In this document: piece after piece, positions 33,754 to 41,730 of the stretch
Position numbering within the stretch: the stretch's first letter is position 1
Layout of the letters: each line of letters opens with the position of its first letter
DNA from: Novosphingobium sp. PhB165
Lineage (GTDB): Bacteria; Pseudomonadota; Alphaproteobacteria; Sphingomonadales; Sphingomonadaceae
Reading direction: 5' to 3'
DNA length: 64,000 nt
Assembly: GCF_004341845.1 (NCBI RefSeq)
Contig: NZ_SLVB01000006.1
Span: forward strand, 436,071-500,070
Notes under the pieces: generated by a model
What the model was told of the DNA's origin: nothing
Seen by the model: only the letters and a program-made list of their open reading frames with translations
Database searches by the model: none
Program-made: the position numbers and the translations under genes

Positions 33754-34458
33754 TCAGCGCGCCTCGACCGGCGCCAGCAACAAGTCGCGCAGCGCCGAAA
33801 GGCTGGGCAGCACGCGCGCAGCCGCGAGCGTCATTTCTTCGGTTGCGGGCAGCAGGTCCGGCACGACGATCGTGGCGATCCCCGCTGCTGTCGCAGAGCG
33901 CAGACCGGCCGGGCTGTCCTCGACGGCGATGCAGTCCATCGGATCGACGCCGAGGCGGCTCGCGGCCAGCAGGTAGGGTTCCGGATGCGGCTTCGCGTTC
34001 CGGACATCGCTGCGGGTAATCACCACGTCGAAATAGGACAGCAGCCCGGCCTTCTCCAGCCGCTGCGCGGCATAGGGCGCCTCGGTAGAGGTGGCGATGG
34101 CCATGGGCACGCCGGCATCGGCGAAGTGATCGAGGATCAGCTCCGCGCCGGGGCGCAGCGGGATACCGGCATCGACCATGGCCTCGAACAGCACGTCGCT
34201 TTCATCGAAGAACCGGTCGAGCGGGAAGTCGGGGCCCATGGCGTCTGCCACCAGGCGGCGGCTGCCCTCGCGATAGACCCCTACCATCGATGCCAGCAGT
34301 TCGTCGGGAACCGACACGCCCATGGCGCGGCCGACTTCCGCAAAGGCGCGGCGATGGCCGGCCTCCGTATCGAGCAGCGTTCCGTCCATGTCGAAGATCG
34401 CGGCGCGGATCGGATCGGGAAGCACGCGCGGGGCGGTGATGAGCATCGATGTAGCCAT
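33754..34458 (-). CDS. HAD family hydrolase (subfamily IA phosphatase)
   Basis: A 234-residue phosphatase of the phosphoglycolate phosphatase/beta-phosphoglucomutase group. Motif I is FDMDGTLLDTE with the nucleophile Asp. A helical cap (about residues 35-95) follows, then motif II Thr in AIATSTEAPY, motif III Lys in NAKPHPEPYLLAA and motif IV VEDSPAGLRSATAAGI. The substrate is not deducible. The start is the ATG at 34458; an alternative ATG five codons on reads MLITAP. Confidence 0.88.
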   Translation of the reverse strand: MATSMLITAPRVLPDPIRAAIFDMDGTLLDTEAGHRRAFAEVGRAMGVSVPDELLASMVGVYREGSRRLVADAMGPDFPLDRFFDESDVLFEAMVDAGIPLRPGAELILDHFADAGVPMAIATSTEAPYAAQRLEKAGLLSYFDVVITRSDVRNAKPHPEPYLLAASRLGVDPMDCIAVEDSPAGLRSATAAGIATIVVPDLLPATEEMTLAAARVLPSLSALRDLLLAPVEAR

Positions 34459-34560
34459 GTCTGCAATATGAAGGCTCAGCGTGGCGGAACCATTGCAAAT
34501 CGTGAAACCATGCTTGCGAAAAGCGCTGAGCGGTCCGGATTTCCATCCCGCATGCTCCGC

Positions 34561-34636
34561 TCATCCTGAGCTTGTCGAAGGATGTCAGGCCTCACGCCTC
34601 GCCGCCGGGGGCTTCGACAAGCTCAGCCTGAGCGGG
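34561..34636. repeat. CATCCTGAGCTTGTCGAAGGATG palindromic element
   Basis: TCATCCTGAGCTTGTCGAAGG at 34561 faces GCTTCGACAAGCTCAGCCTGA (34611-34631). It has the same family and orientation as the copy at 19408. It sits in a 470-nt gap between the HAD start and the astB stop that consists largely of repeat elements. Confidence 0.8.
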
Positions 34637-34730
34637 GTCGGGAGGGAGGGAGAAAATGGGGCCGTGCCCTCCGACCCACGCCATCCTGAGACGGTGGGAA
34701 TGGGGGGAAATGAGACGCCCCTCCCGCCTT

Positions 34731-34868
34731 CGTCATCCTGAACTTGTTTCAGGATCCATTTTACCACCTGCCCGGTGCTCCAATCGGCAGCCCTCTAGCG
34801 TCGCGTCGTTCGCGCCACCGTTCGGAATGGGCCGCGAAATGGATCCTGAAACAAGTTCAGGATGACGA
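34731..34868. repeat. GTCATCCTGAACTTGTTTCAGGATCC palindromic element
   Basis: CATCCTGAACTTGTTTCAGG (34734-34753) recurs inverted at 34845-34864 (CCTGAAACAAGTTCAGGATG) with about 90 nt between. This is a different repeat family from the neighbour at 34561; both are types I associate with sphingomonad intergenic DNA. Confidence 0.8.
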
Positions 34869-34928
34869 AGGTTTTGACATCCGTATCGGCGGTATGACTG
34901 CAACGGCTGATGCTTGCGGAAGGCCGCT

Positions 34929-36191
34929 CTAGAACAGCTCGCGATCCAGCTCTTCCAGCCCCAGTTCCTTGCACAGCGCCGAGCGGGCGGCGATGCATTG
35001 CTGCCAGAGCGCCGGTTCGGACAAGTCCTCCACCGCGATCCGTTCGGGCCAGAGGCGGTCCACCAGCGCCTCGATGCGGTCGAGCTTGTCGGCCGTGGCA
35101 AGGAAGCGCGGATCGACGGTAGCCGGATCGGCAACCACGCGCAGGCGCAGGCAGGCGGGGCCGCCGCCGTTGGCCATCGATTCGCGCAAGTCGTGGACGA
35201 AGAGGTGGCGGATCGGGCCGTTTCCGGAAACGTGGCGTTCCAACCAGTTCCACACGGGCGCCGCCGCCTGCGCCTCGCTCGGCAGCACCAGCGCCGCCTC
35301 GCCCGAGGGCAAGGTCAGCAATTGGGCATTGAAGAGGTAGGACTGGATCGCGTCGAACAGGCTGACTTCGCTGGCCGGCACTTCGACGATCTCGATATCC
35401 GGCAGTTTGGCGCGCAGTTCGGCGTAAAGCTTGTCGCGTTCGGCGAAGGCGTGTTCGTGGGTGAACAGCACGCGCTCGTTGGCGACGGCGACGACATCGT
35501 TGTGGAAAGCCCCGGCGGCAATCGCTTCCTCGGACTGCTGCGCCAGGATCGTGCGTTCGGGATCGAGCCCGTGCAGCCGCGCGACGGCGGCGCTGGCCTC
35601 GCGGTGCTGGCGGGCGGGGTAGGGGCCGCCTGCCTCGCCGTAGACGAAGACCTCGATCCCCGGCGCATCATGGCTTGCGCAGAGGCGCATGTGGTTGGCC
35701 GCGCCTTCGTCTCCGAACGGTGGAGGGATCGGGCTGTGCACCGCGAAGTGGGCGCTATCGGCGAAAGCGATTTGCAACTGCACCAGCGACTCGCGCCATT
35801 CGTAGCTGCGGTGCGGCATCGTCACCAGATTGGCGACGGTGAGGTGGCAGCGCCCGTCGGCCGTGTCCGGTGCGGGCGAGACGGTGGCGGCATTGGCCGC
35901 CCACATCGAGGAGGCCGACATGGCCGTGGCGCGCAGGCGCGGGTCGGCGGTTTCGACTTCGGTGCCGAGCCGCGCCAGCCAGCCTGCCGCAGGGCGGCGC
36001 TGGGGCAGGAAGAAGCCTTGCGACAGGCCCAATTCCAGATTGGCGCGCATCTTGGCGAGCCCTTGCAACGCCGCGGAGCGCGGGGCCGAGACCTTGCCGA
36101 AGTTCCTCGTCGAGGCGAGGTTGCCAAGGCTGAGCCCCGCATAGTTGTGGCTGGGGCCGACGATACCGTCGAAATTGATCTCGGTGAGCAT
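34929..36191 (-). CDS. astB: N-succinylarginine dihydrolase AstB
   Basis: A 420-residue amidino-group hydrolase that turns succinylarginine into succinylornithine, CO2 and ammonia (second AST step). The N-terminus EINFDGIVGPSHNYAGLSLGN is diagnostic. Triad residues are recognisable: Glu in FGDEGAANHMRL, His in AFHNDVVAVAN and Cys near the C-terminus in NGGGPACLRLRV. It is slightly shorter than E. coli AstB. It is last in the AST operon, separated from astA by a 115-nt repeat-bearing gap. Confidence 0.95.
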   Translation of the reverse strand: MLTEINFDGIVGPSHNYAGLSLGNLASTRNFGKVSAPRSAALQGLAKMRANLELGLSQGFFLPQRRPAAGWLARLGTEVETADPRLRATAMSASSMWAANAATVSPAPDTADGRCHLTVANLVTMPHRSYEWRESLVQLQIAFADSAHFAVHSPIPPPFGDEGAANHMRLCASHDAPGIEVFVYGEAGGPYPARQHREASAAVARLHGLDPERTILAQQSEEAIAAGAFHNDVVAVANERVLFTHEHAFAERDKLYAELRAKLPDIEIVEVPASEVSLFDAIQSYLFNAQLLTLPSGEAALVLPSEAQAAAPVWNWLERHVSGNGPIRHLFVHDLRESMANGGGPACLRLRVVADPATVDPRFLATADKLDRIEALVDRLWPERIAVEDLSEPALWQQCIAARSALCKELGLEELDRELF

Positions 36192-36210
36192 GGGGGTCTG
36201 TCTCAGGCGT

Positions 36211-36313
36211 TAGAGCATTTTCAAGTCAGGTGGAAACACCTGACGACTCGGAAAATGCGAAAAACAAACGATAAACAGAGCGTAATCCGGTTCGGAACGA
36301 ATGGATTACGCTC
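36211..36313. repeat. RIME-like mosaic palindrome between astA and astB
   Basis: Two palindromes lie side by side. In the first, GCATTTTC (36215-36222) and GAAAATGC (36251-36258) enclose a perfect GTCAGGTG-GAAA-CACCTGAC hairpin (36225-36244). In the second, GAGCGTAATCC (36278-36288) faces GGATTACGCTC (36303-36313). The layout and the opening TAGAGCATTTTC are like the intergenic mosaic elements of alphaproteobacteria (RIME type). The right arm contains the astA stop codon. Confidence 0.75.
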
Positions 36314-37325
36314 CAGCGTAAGTGATACTGTCGCCCCGCTGGACGCCTAGCAGAGCGGCGGCGGCGGCATCAAGCGTTACGCCGCCATCTGCGGTGTCCA
36401 CTTTGCCGAGGCATGCCCGAAATGCGGCGAGCCGCCCCGTGGCCACGAGATGGCTGGCCTCTTCCTCGTCCGCCGGGGTGATCGCGGTGACTTCGGCGGT
36501 GCGCGCTTCCTGCACGGTGCGGATCTGGTCGGTCCGGGCGATCATGGTCGGGCCGCCATCGAAGATGTCGATATAGTTCTGAAACGCGAAGTTCTCGTTT
36601 TCCAGCATGCGCATCGCCGGGCGGCCGGAATAGTGCGGCTGGCCCATCACCTGCCGCGCCGCTTCGGACAGCAGCGCGCAATAGATCGGGTGCTTGGGCA
36701 TGAGGTCGGCAATGAACTGGTTGCCGTGCTTGGCGTTGAACTCGTCGGCATCGCGGAAGCTCATGTCGAAGAAGCGGCCCGCAAGGCCGTCCCAGAACGG
36801 CGAGTTGCCGGCATCGTCGATGGCGCCGCGCAGTTCGGCCAGCGTGGTATCGCCGAACCGCTCGCGGTGGGTCTTAATGAACAGGTAGCGGCTGCGCGCG
36901 AGCAGCTTGCCGACGCCCGCCGACCGCTCGGTGGCGTCAAGGTAGAGCCCGCCCACTTCGCTGGCGCCGTCGAGATCGGTGCAGAGCGTCAGCATTTCGG
37001 CGCGGAACGTGCGGTCCAGCTCGCGCGAGTGCTGGGTGATGCGGCCAATGCGGTAGGAATAGAACGGAAACTCGGTGCCGACTTGCGAGAACGCCTGGCA
37101 GGTGCCGCGCACTTTGCCGGTGGCGGTGTCCTCGAGGATGAACACGAAAAGGTCGTTGGCGATCTCGTCGCCGGCGCGGGCGAAGCTCCGCGCCGTGCGG
37201 GACAGCTTGGCCTTCAGCGTCGGCTTGTCCGGCGGCAGGTTGGTGAAGCCGCCCCCGGTGCCCTTGGCCATGCGGTAGAGCGCTTCGAGGTCCTTTTCCT
37301 GTGCGGTGCGCAGGAGGAAAGTCAT
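36306..37325 (-). CDS. astA: Arginine N-succinyltransferase AstA
   Basis: A 339-residue GNAT-fold enzyme that succinylates arginine with succinyl-CoA, committing it to the AST route. The start FLLRTAQEKDLEALYRMAKGTGGGFTNLPPDK and the core GKVRGTCQAFSQVG, GGLYLDATERSAGVGKLLARSRYLF and FFDMSFRDADEF are clear family signatures. The last two codons and the TAA lie inside the right arm of the RIME-like repeat, so the natural C-terminus may have been replaced. Confidence 0.95.
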   Translation of the reverse strand: MTFLLRTAQEKDLEALYRMAKGTGGGFTNLPPDKPTLKAKLSRTARSFARAGDEIANDLFVFILEDTATGKVRGTCQAFSQVGTEFPFYSYRIGRITQHSRELDRTFRAEMLTLCTDLDGASEVGGLYLDATERSAGVGKLLARSRYLFIKTHRERFGDTTLAELRGAIDDAGNSPFWDGLAGRFFDMSFRDADEFNAKHGNQFIADLMPKHPIYCALLSEAARQVMGQPHYSGRPAMRMLENENFAFQNYIDIFDGGPTMIARTDQIRTVQEARTAEVTAITPADEEEASHLVATGRLAAFRACLGKVDTADGGVTLDAAAAALLGVQRGDSITYAGA

Positions 37326-37386
37326 GCGGCAGGTACTCCGTGGCTCTATTATTGATTTTAGATCATTTTCTTGAGGTTCGGGCGGG

Positions 37387-38589
37387 TTACCCGATTTGAA
37401 AATGCTCCAGGCGGTGCATCACGAGGGCAGTCAGGCGGGCGCGGGCGTCGAGCGAGCCGGCCAGCAGGAATTCGTCCGGCGAATGGATCGACCCGCCCAG
37501 CGCGCCCATGGTGTCGAGCACCGGGACCCCGCAGGCGGCGATGTTGTTGCCGTCGCAGACGCCGCCGGTGTCCTTCCAGCTCATCGGCTGGCCAAGGTCG
37601 GTGGCGGCCTTGCTGACGAGGCCGTAGAGCGCCTCGGTCTTGTCCGAGATCGCCTTGGGCGGGCGCGAGACATGGCCGTGGATGTGGATGTGGACGTCAT
37701 GCGCGGCCGAGACTTCGGCCACGGCAGTCTCGATGTACGCCTGCGCCTCGCCTGCGAGTTCGGGCGTGGCCGGGCGCATGTTGAAATGCAGGATCGCGAG
37801 ATCGGGCACCGTGTTGTTGGGCGCGCCGCCTTCGATCTTGGCGGGGTTCACCGAAAGGCCCGGGCGGCGCATCGCGGCAAGGCGCAGGGCGAGGTCGCTG
37901 GCGGCGACCACCGCATTGCGCCCGTCCTCGGGATTTCGCCCGGCATGGGCGGAGCGGCCGTGAACGACGACGGCATAATTGCCCGAACCGGGCCTTGCGC
38001 GCGCCATCTGGCCGCCGGGGAGCGCGGGTTCATACGTCAGCGCTGCCACTTTGCCGCGCGCCAGTTCGGCGATCAGCGCGGCGGAGGAGAGCGAGCCGGT
38101 TTCCTCGTCGCTGTTGATGAGGACATCGTAACCGAGCTTCGGGCCGGATCGCTCATAGGCACCAAGGCCGGCGAGCATCAGCGCAAGGCCGCCTTTCATG
38201 TCGGCGGTGCCGGGGCCGTGGAGCGTATCCTCGTCCAGCCAGTCGCAAGTCTGGAAGGGATGCTCGCGCGGGTAGACGGTGTCCATGTGGCCGGTGAGGA
38301 TCACCCGGCGCTCGGCCTCGGGCCGCACCGACAGCACGAGATGGCGGCCGTGGACGATCTCGCGGGTCTGGCCCTGACCGTCCACTTTCTCGACCGGGGC
38401 GGGATCGACCAGCCGCAGATCGCCGGGCAGCGCCGCGAAGGCATCGGCAAGGCGCGCGGCCATCGCCGCGAGCCCCTCGACATTGGCGGTGCCGCTGTTG
38501 ATCGCGGCCCAGTCCAGCGTGTGCGCAAGGATCGGGGCCCGTTCGACCGGGGCGAGAAGATCCCGTTCCGCTCCGGCCAAGCCCGTCAT
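37387..38589 (-). CDS. M20 family metallohydrolase, candidate succinylglutamate desuccinylase substitute
   Basis: A 400-residue zinc peptidase/deacylase like glutamate carboxypeptidase and acetylornithine deacetylase. Visible metal and catalytic residues are His101 and Asp103 (LTGHMDTVYP), Asp130 (GTADMKGG), Glu162-Glu163 (SDEETGS) and a C-terminal His (GGSIHSPDEF). An AstE-type enzyme, which would remove succinate from succinylglutamate, is absent from this operon. M20 enzymes cleave N-acyl amino acids, so this gene, 7 nt after astD, is the natural candidate. That function is inference; succinylornithine hydrolysis is an alternative. Confidence 0.85.
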   Translation of the reverse strand: MTGLAGAERDLLAPVERAPILAHTLDWAAINSGTANVEGLAAMAARLADAFAALPGDLRLVDPAPVEKVDGQGQTREIVHGRHLVLSVRPEAERRVILTGHMDTVYPREHPFQTCDWLDEDTLHGPGTADMKGGLALMLAGLGAYERSGPKLGYDVLINSDEETGSLSSAALIAELARGKVAALTYEPALPGGQMARARPGSGNYAVVVHGRSAHAGRNPEDGRNAVVAASDLALRLAAMRRPGLSVNPAKIEGGAPNNTVPDLAILHFNMRPATPELAGEAQAYIETAVAEVSAAHDVHIHIHGHVSRPPKAISDKTEALYGLVSKAATDLGQPMSWKDTGGVCDGNNIAACGVPVLDTMGALGGSIHSPDEFLLAGSLDARARLTALVMHRLEHFQIG

Positions 38590-38596
38590 GCCCCCG

Positions 38597-40015
38597 TCAT
38601 CCGCTTAGCTTGCCGGTTAGCGCGCCGCTGTTGCCCGCGACCGTTTCCGCCTCGAAACTGGCGACCGGATAGGCGCAGTAATCGGCGGCGTAATAGGCGC
38701 TGGGGCGGTGGTTGCCGCTGTCGCCAAGGCCGCCGAAGGGCATCGATCCGGCGGCGCCGGTGGTCGGTCGGTTGCGGTTGACCACGCCCGCGCGGCTTTC
38801 CAGCACGAAGCGGTCCCACAGCGCATCGTCGCCGCTGACAAGGCCCGCCGAAAGGCCGAAGCGCGTGGCATTGGCGGCGGCCATGGCGGCATCGAAGTCG
38901 GGCACGCGGGTCACTTGGACGATGGGAGCGAAGATCTCCTCGTCGGGCACGTCCACGCCGGTCACGTCGAGAATGCCGGGGGTGACGAAAGCGCCGCTGC
39001 GGCCTTGAACGCCCTCGAAGGCGCGGATCACCGTGGCGCCGCGCTCGACCAGTTCGGCAAAGCGGGCCTTGGCGGCCTCGGCGGCTTGAACCGAGATCAG
39101 CGGGCCGAACCACGGTTCGGGCGTCTCGTGCCATTCGCCAATGGTCACGCGGTCGGCCAGTGCGGCGACGGCATCGACCAGCGCGGTGCCGAAATCGGTG
39201 TCCGGCACGATCAAGCGCCGCGCGCAGGAACAGCGCTGGCCGGTGGTGATGAAGCTGGACTGCACGACCACCGAGGCGGCCTCGTCGAGATCGCCGTCCC
39301 AAACCACCAGCGGATTGTTGCCGCCAAGTTCGAGCGCGAGGATCACGTCGGGCCGGTCCGCGAAGATCCGCCGGAAATGCGCGCCCGCGCCCGCAGAGCC
39401 GGTGAACAGCAGCCCGTCGATATGGGCCGCCACCAGCGCCTCGCCAGTGGCGCGGGCGCCGTGGACGATCTGGAACACGCCGTCTGGAAGACCGGCTTCG
39501 GCCCAGGCATCGGCCATCGCCTGCCCGGTCGCCGGGGTCATTTCGGACGGCTTGAACACCACGGTGTTGCCCGCCAGCAGGGCGGGAACGATGTGGCCGT
39601 TGGGCAAGTGGCCGGGGAAGTTGAACGGCCCCAGCACGGCCATTACGCCGTGCGGACGGTGACGCAGCACGGCAGCACCGAACGGCATGTCCTGACGCTT
39701 TTCGCCCGCGCGTTCGGCCTGCGAAGCGATCGAGATGCCGACTTTGCCGATCATCGACGCCAGTTCGGTGCGCGTTTCCCAGAGCGGTTTGCCGGTTTCG
39801 CGCGAGATGACCTCGGCGATCGCGTCCTTGCGGCTTTCGAGCACGGCCTTGAACCGCTGCGCCGCCTCGACACGCGCGGCGACGGGCAGGGCTGCCCATG
39901 CCGGAAACGCCGCGTGGGCGCGGGCGAGCGCGGCGTTCACCGCTTCGGCATCGGCAATTTCGCCTTCCCAGACGAGCGCGCCGCTGGCCGGATCGAAGGA
40001 CTGGAGCTGGCTCAT
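38597..40015 (-). CDS. astD: Succinylglutamate-semialdehyde dehydrogenase AstD
   Basis: A 472-residue NAD-dependent ALDH that oxidises succinylglutamate semialdehyde. It has FNFPGHLPNGHIVPALLAGN for NAD binding, the catalytic Glu in LALELGGNNP, Cys in TTGQRCSCARR and the AstD end GNHRPSAYYAADYCAYPVAS. It starts with an ATGA overlap on the DUF1338 gene and is followed 7 nt later by the M20 gene. It is a paralogue of the stand-alone gene at 10527. No astC (transaminase) is in the operon or window. Confidence 0.94.
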   Translation of the reverse strand: MSQLQSFDPASGALVWEGEIADAEAVNAALARAHAAFPAWAALPVAARVEAAQRFKAVLESRKDAIAEVISRETGKPLWETRTELASMIGKVGISIASQAERAGEKRQDMPFGAAVLRHRPHGVMAVLGPFNFPGHLPNGHIVPALLAGNTVVFKPSEMTPATGQAMADAWAEAGLPDGVFQIVHGARATGEALVAAHIDGLLFTGSAGAGAHFRRIFADRPDVILALELGGNNPLVVWDGDLDEAASVVVQSSFITTGQRCSCARRLIVPDTDFGTALVDAVAALADRVTIGEWHETPEPWFGPLISVQAAEAAKARFAELVERGATVIRAFEGVQGRSGAFVTPGILDVTGVDVPDEEIFAPIVQVTRVPDFDAAMAAANATRFGLSAGLVSGDDALWDRFVLESRAGVVNRNRPTTGAAGSMPFGGLGDSGNHRPSAYYAADYCAYPVASFEAETVAGNSGALTGKLSG

Positions 40016-41043
40016 GCGTTCCTCGTCACGGCGAAGATGCCGGTGGCATTGCCCGAATCGAAGGTGAGATCGAGCTTGCCGGTCTCCGGATCGATGTCGC
40101 GGGTGATGAATTCGTAGAACGATCCCGGCACCGGCAGCGGCACGTCGCTGCCGTCGGCCTCGCGGAATGGGCGCACGACTTTGTCCGCCAGGATCGCGGT
40201 CTGGCGGACGCGGCCGTTCTGGGAGATCTCGACCGCTGCCTTCATCGGATAGCCCGCGTCCTTCAGCGTATCGGACAGGGCCAGCACATCGGCGGTTCGG
40301 GTGGTCGCGTGGTTGAAGGCATTGCCTTCGGTCGCGATCCAGGCGCCTTCCTTGGTTTCCGGCAGCAGCAGTTCGTAATCGGCCAGCGCGGGCGTTTCAT
40401 GCTGGCGCTCGAAGCAGGCGAGCGCGCCCTTGAGCGCGGTCACCGCCGTGTCGAAAGTGCAGACTCCGTCGCTGGCGATGGTGTCGAGCGCGGCCCATTC
40501 GTCCTTGCCCAGCGGGTCCTTCGAGGTGCCGAAGACATTGGTGCACGCGCCTTGGGCGGCTTCGGGAAGCTGGTCGACATGAAGTTCGGAGACGAAGAAC
40601 TGCGGGATCGTTTCCGGCAGGTCGCGCTGGACATAGGCGCGGCCGGTCATCTTCAGCTTGGGCAGCGGATAGAGGCCGCCGACCTCGTAACCCAGCGGGG
40701 CGAGGAAGCGGCCGAACGCCATGTGGCCGCTCGGCAGGTCGCCGGTCTCGCCGTCGATCGTGCGCAGGGCGCCGTGGTCGAAGACGATGGTCTCGCCAGC
40801 GGCGCGCACGGTGTCGATATAGCGCTGCGCGGTCGGCACGCGGTCCAGCAGGTCCGCGAAGAGCGCGGCGTTGAGCGCCATGGCCACTTGGGCGCGGCTG
40901 ACGGTGTCACCCGTGCCCGCAAGCGCCGGGTCGATGGTCAGCGTGGTGAGCGCCAGCGCGGCCTTGTCGGCGCCGACAGTGGCGGCGAGCAGGCGGAAGA
41001 GCGTCTGGTCCGGATTCGCGTGAGATTGGGGGGCGGAGGGCAT
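40012..41043 (-). CDS. DUF1338 protein, 2-oxoadipate dioxygenase/decarboxylase (HglS) family
   Basis: A 343-residue member of the DUF1338 family. Family stretches are IVFDHGALRTI, GGLYPLPKLKMTGRAYVQ and FFVSELHVDQLP. From memory of HglS, the metal ligands are two His and one Glu with an Arg four residues after the first His. Here His90, Arg94, His245 and Glu311 fall at matching spacing (155 and 66 residues). HglS turns 2-oxoadipate into 2-hydroxyglutarate in lysine breakdown. As first gene of an arginine operon its substrate may be a different 2-oxo acid. Family assignment is firm, function inferred. Confidence 0.85.
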   Translation of the reverse strand: MPSAPQSHANPDQTLFRLLAATVGADKAALALTTLTIDPALAGTGDTVSRAQVAMALNAALFADLLDRVPTAQRYIDTVRAAGETIVFDHGALRTIDGETGDLPSGHMAFGRFLAPLGYEVGGLYPLPKLKMTGRAYVQRDLPETIPQFFVSELHVDQLPEAAQGACTNVFGTSKDPLGKDEWAALDTIASDGVCTFDTAVTALKGALACFERQHETPALADYELLLPETKEGAWIATEGNAFNHATTRTADVLALSDTLKDAGYPMKAAVEISQNGRVRQTAILADKVVRPFREADGSDVPLPVPGSFYEFITRDIDPETGKLDLTFDSGNATGIFAVTRNA

Positions 41044-41160
41044 CGTTTCCCGTCGGTCCTGTTGTTTCGCGTGAGCCAGACATAGGAAAGGCCCCGGGCC
41101 AAGTCCATGGCGCGCGGGGCCTTGATGCGCTTTTTTGTCTATACGTAATTGGGCGCGGGA

Positions 41161-41730
41161 TCAGAGGTTGGTGGGCGCCCTCCGATTGACCAGCGGACGC
41201 TGGTAGCTGGGATCTTCGTTCGACCGCGCAGTGACGCCGTTCAGCGCGATGTCGGGGACGTCCGCGAAAGGCACGGGCAGCGGCACCGGCTGGTGACACC
41301 ATTCGATCACATTGGTGCGCAGGGCGATCCGCCATTCGCCGCCGCGCCGCTCCAGCCGGTCGACATAGCGGCCGCCGGCGATCCAGATGCTTTCGTCGCG
41401 GTTGCGGCCGACGAACTGGTAATAAGTCTCCGAATGGGCGGTATCGCCATCCACGTCGATGTTCGACTGGAGCAGGGCGTGATGGGTCAAGATCTGCCCG
41501 GCCTCATGCATCGGCACCGCCCAGTCCCAGCAGGCGGACGCCGAGCCGACGAACGGTCCGGCCGCCATTTCGGCGTCGTCCCAGAACGCGGAGAGGTAGG
41601 TGGCCCGGTCGAACCGGTCCATCCCGCGCGAGAAGCGTTCGAGGCATTCGCGGATGTCCTGCTTGTCCAGCAGCAGGTCGATCCGCGCGTTACGGTCAGT
41701 GGTCGTGCCTTCAGTGGCCATGATAGTCAT
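41161..41730 (-). CDS. NTF2/SnoaL-like (LinA-like) protein, copy a
   Basis: A 189-residue alpha+beta barrel protein of the SnoaL/LinA/scytalone-dehydratase type. It opens IRECLERFSRGMDRFDRATYLSAFWDDAEM, whose D-R-F-D-...-W-D-D-A pattern matches LinA with its catalytic Asp. HHALLQSNIDVDG supplies a His near the expected place, and RYVDRLERRGGEWRIA is the typical closing beta-hairpin. Members are dehydratases, isomerases or ring-hydroxylating small subunits. The start overlaps the SDR 3' end by 20 nt; MATEG three codons later is an alternative. It is third in the NTF2-SDR-NTF2 cassette. Confidence 0.78.
   Translation of the reverse strand: MTIMATEGTTTDRNARIDLLLDKQDIRECLERFSRGMDRFDRATYLSAFWDDAEMAAGPFVGSASACWDWAVPMHEAGQILTHHALLQSNIDVDGDTAHSETYYQFVGRNRDESIWIAGGRYVDRLERRGGEWRIALRTNVIEWCHQPVPLPVPFADVPDIALNGVTARSNEDPSYQRPLVNRRAPTNL

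Noticed and set aside
34561..34868. Insertion sequence remnant
   Set aside because: No transposase coding sequence or terminal target duplication is visible; the structure is explained by short palindromic repeats.
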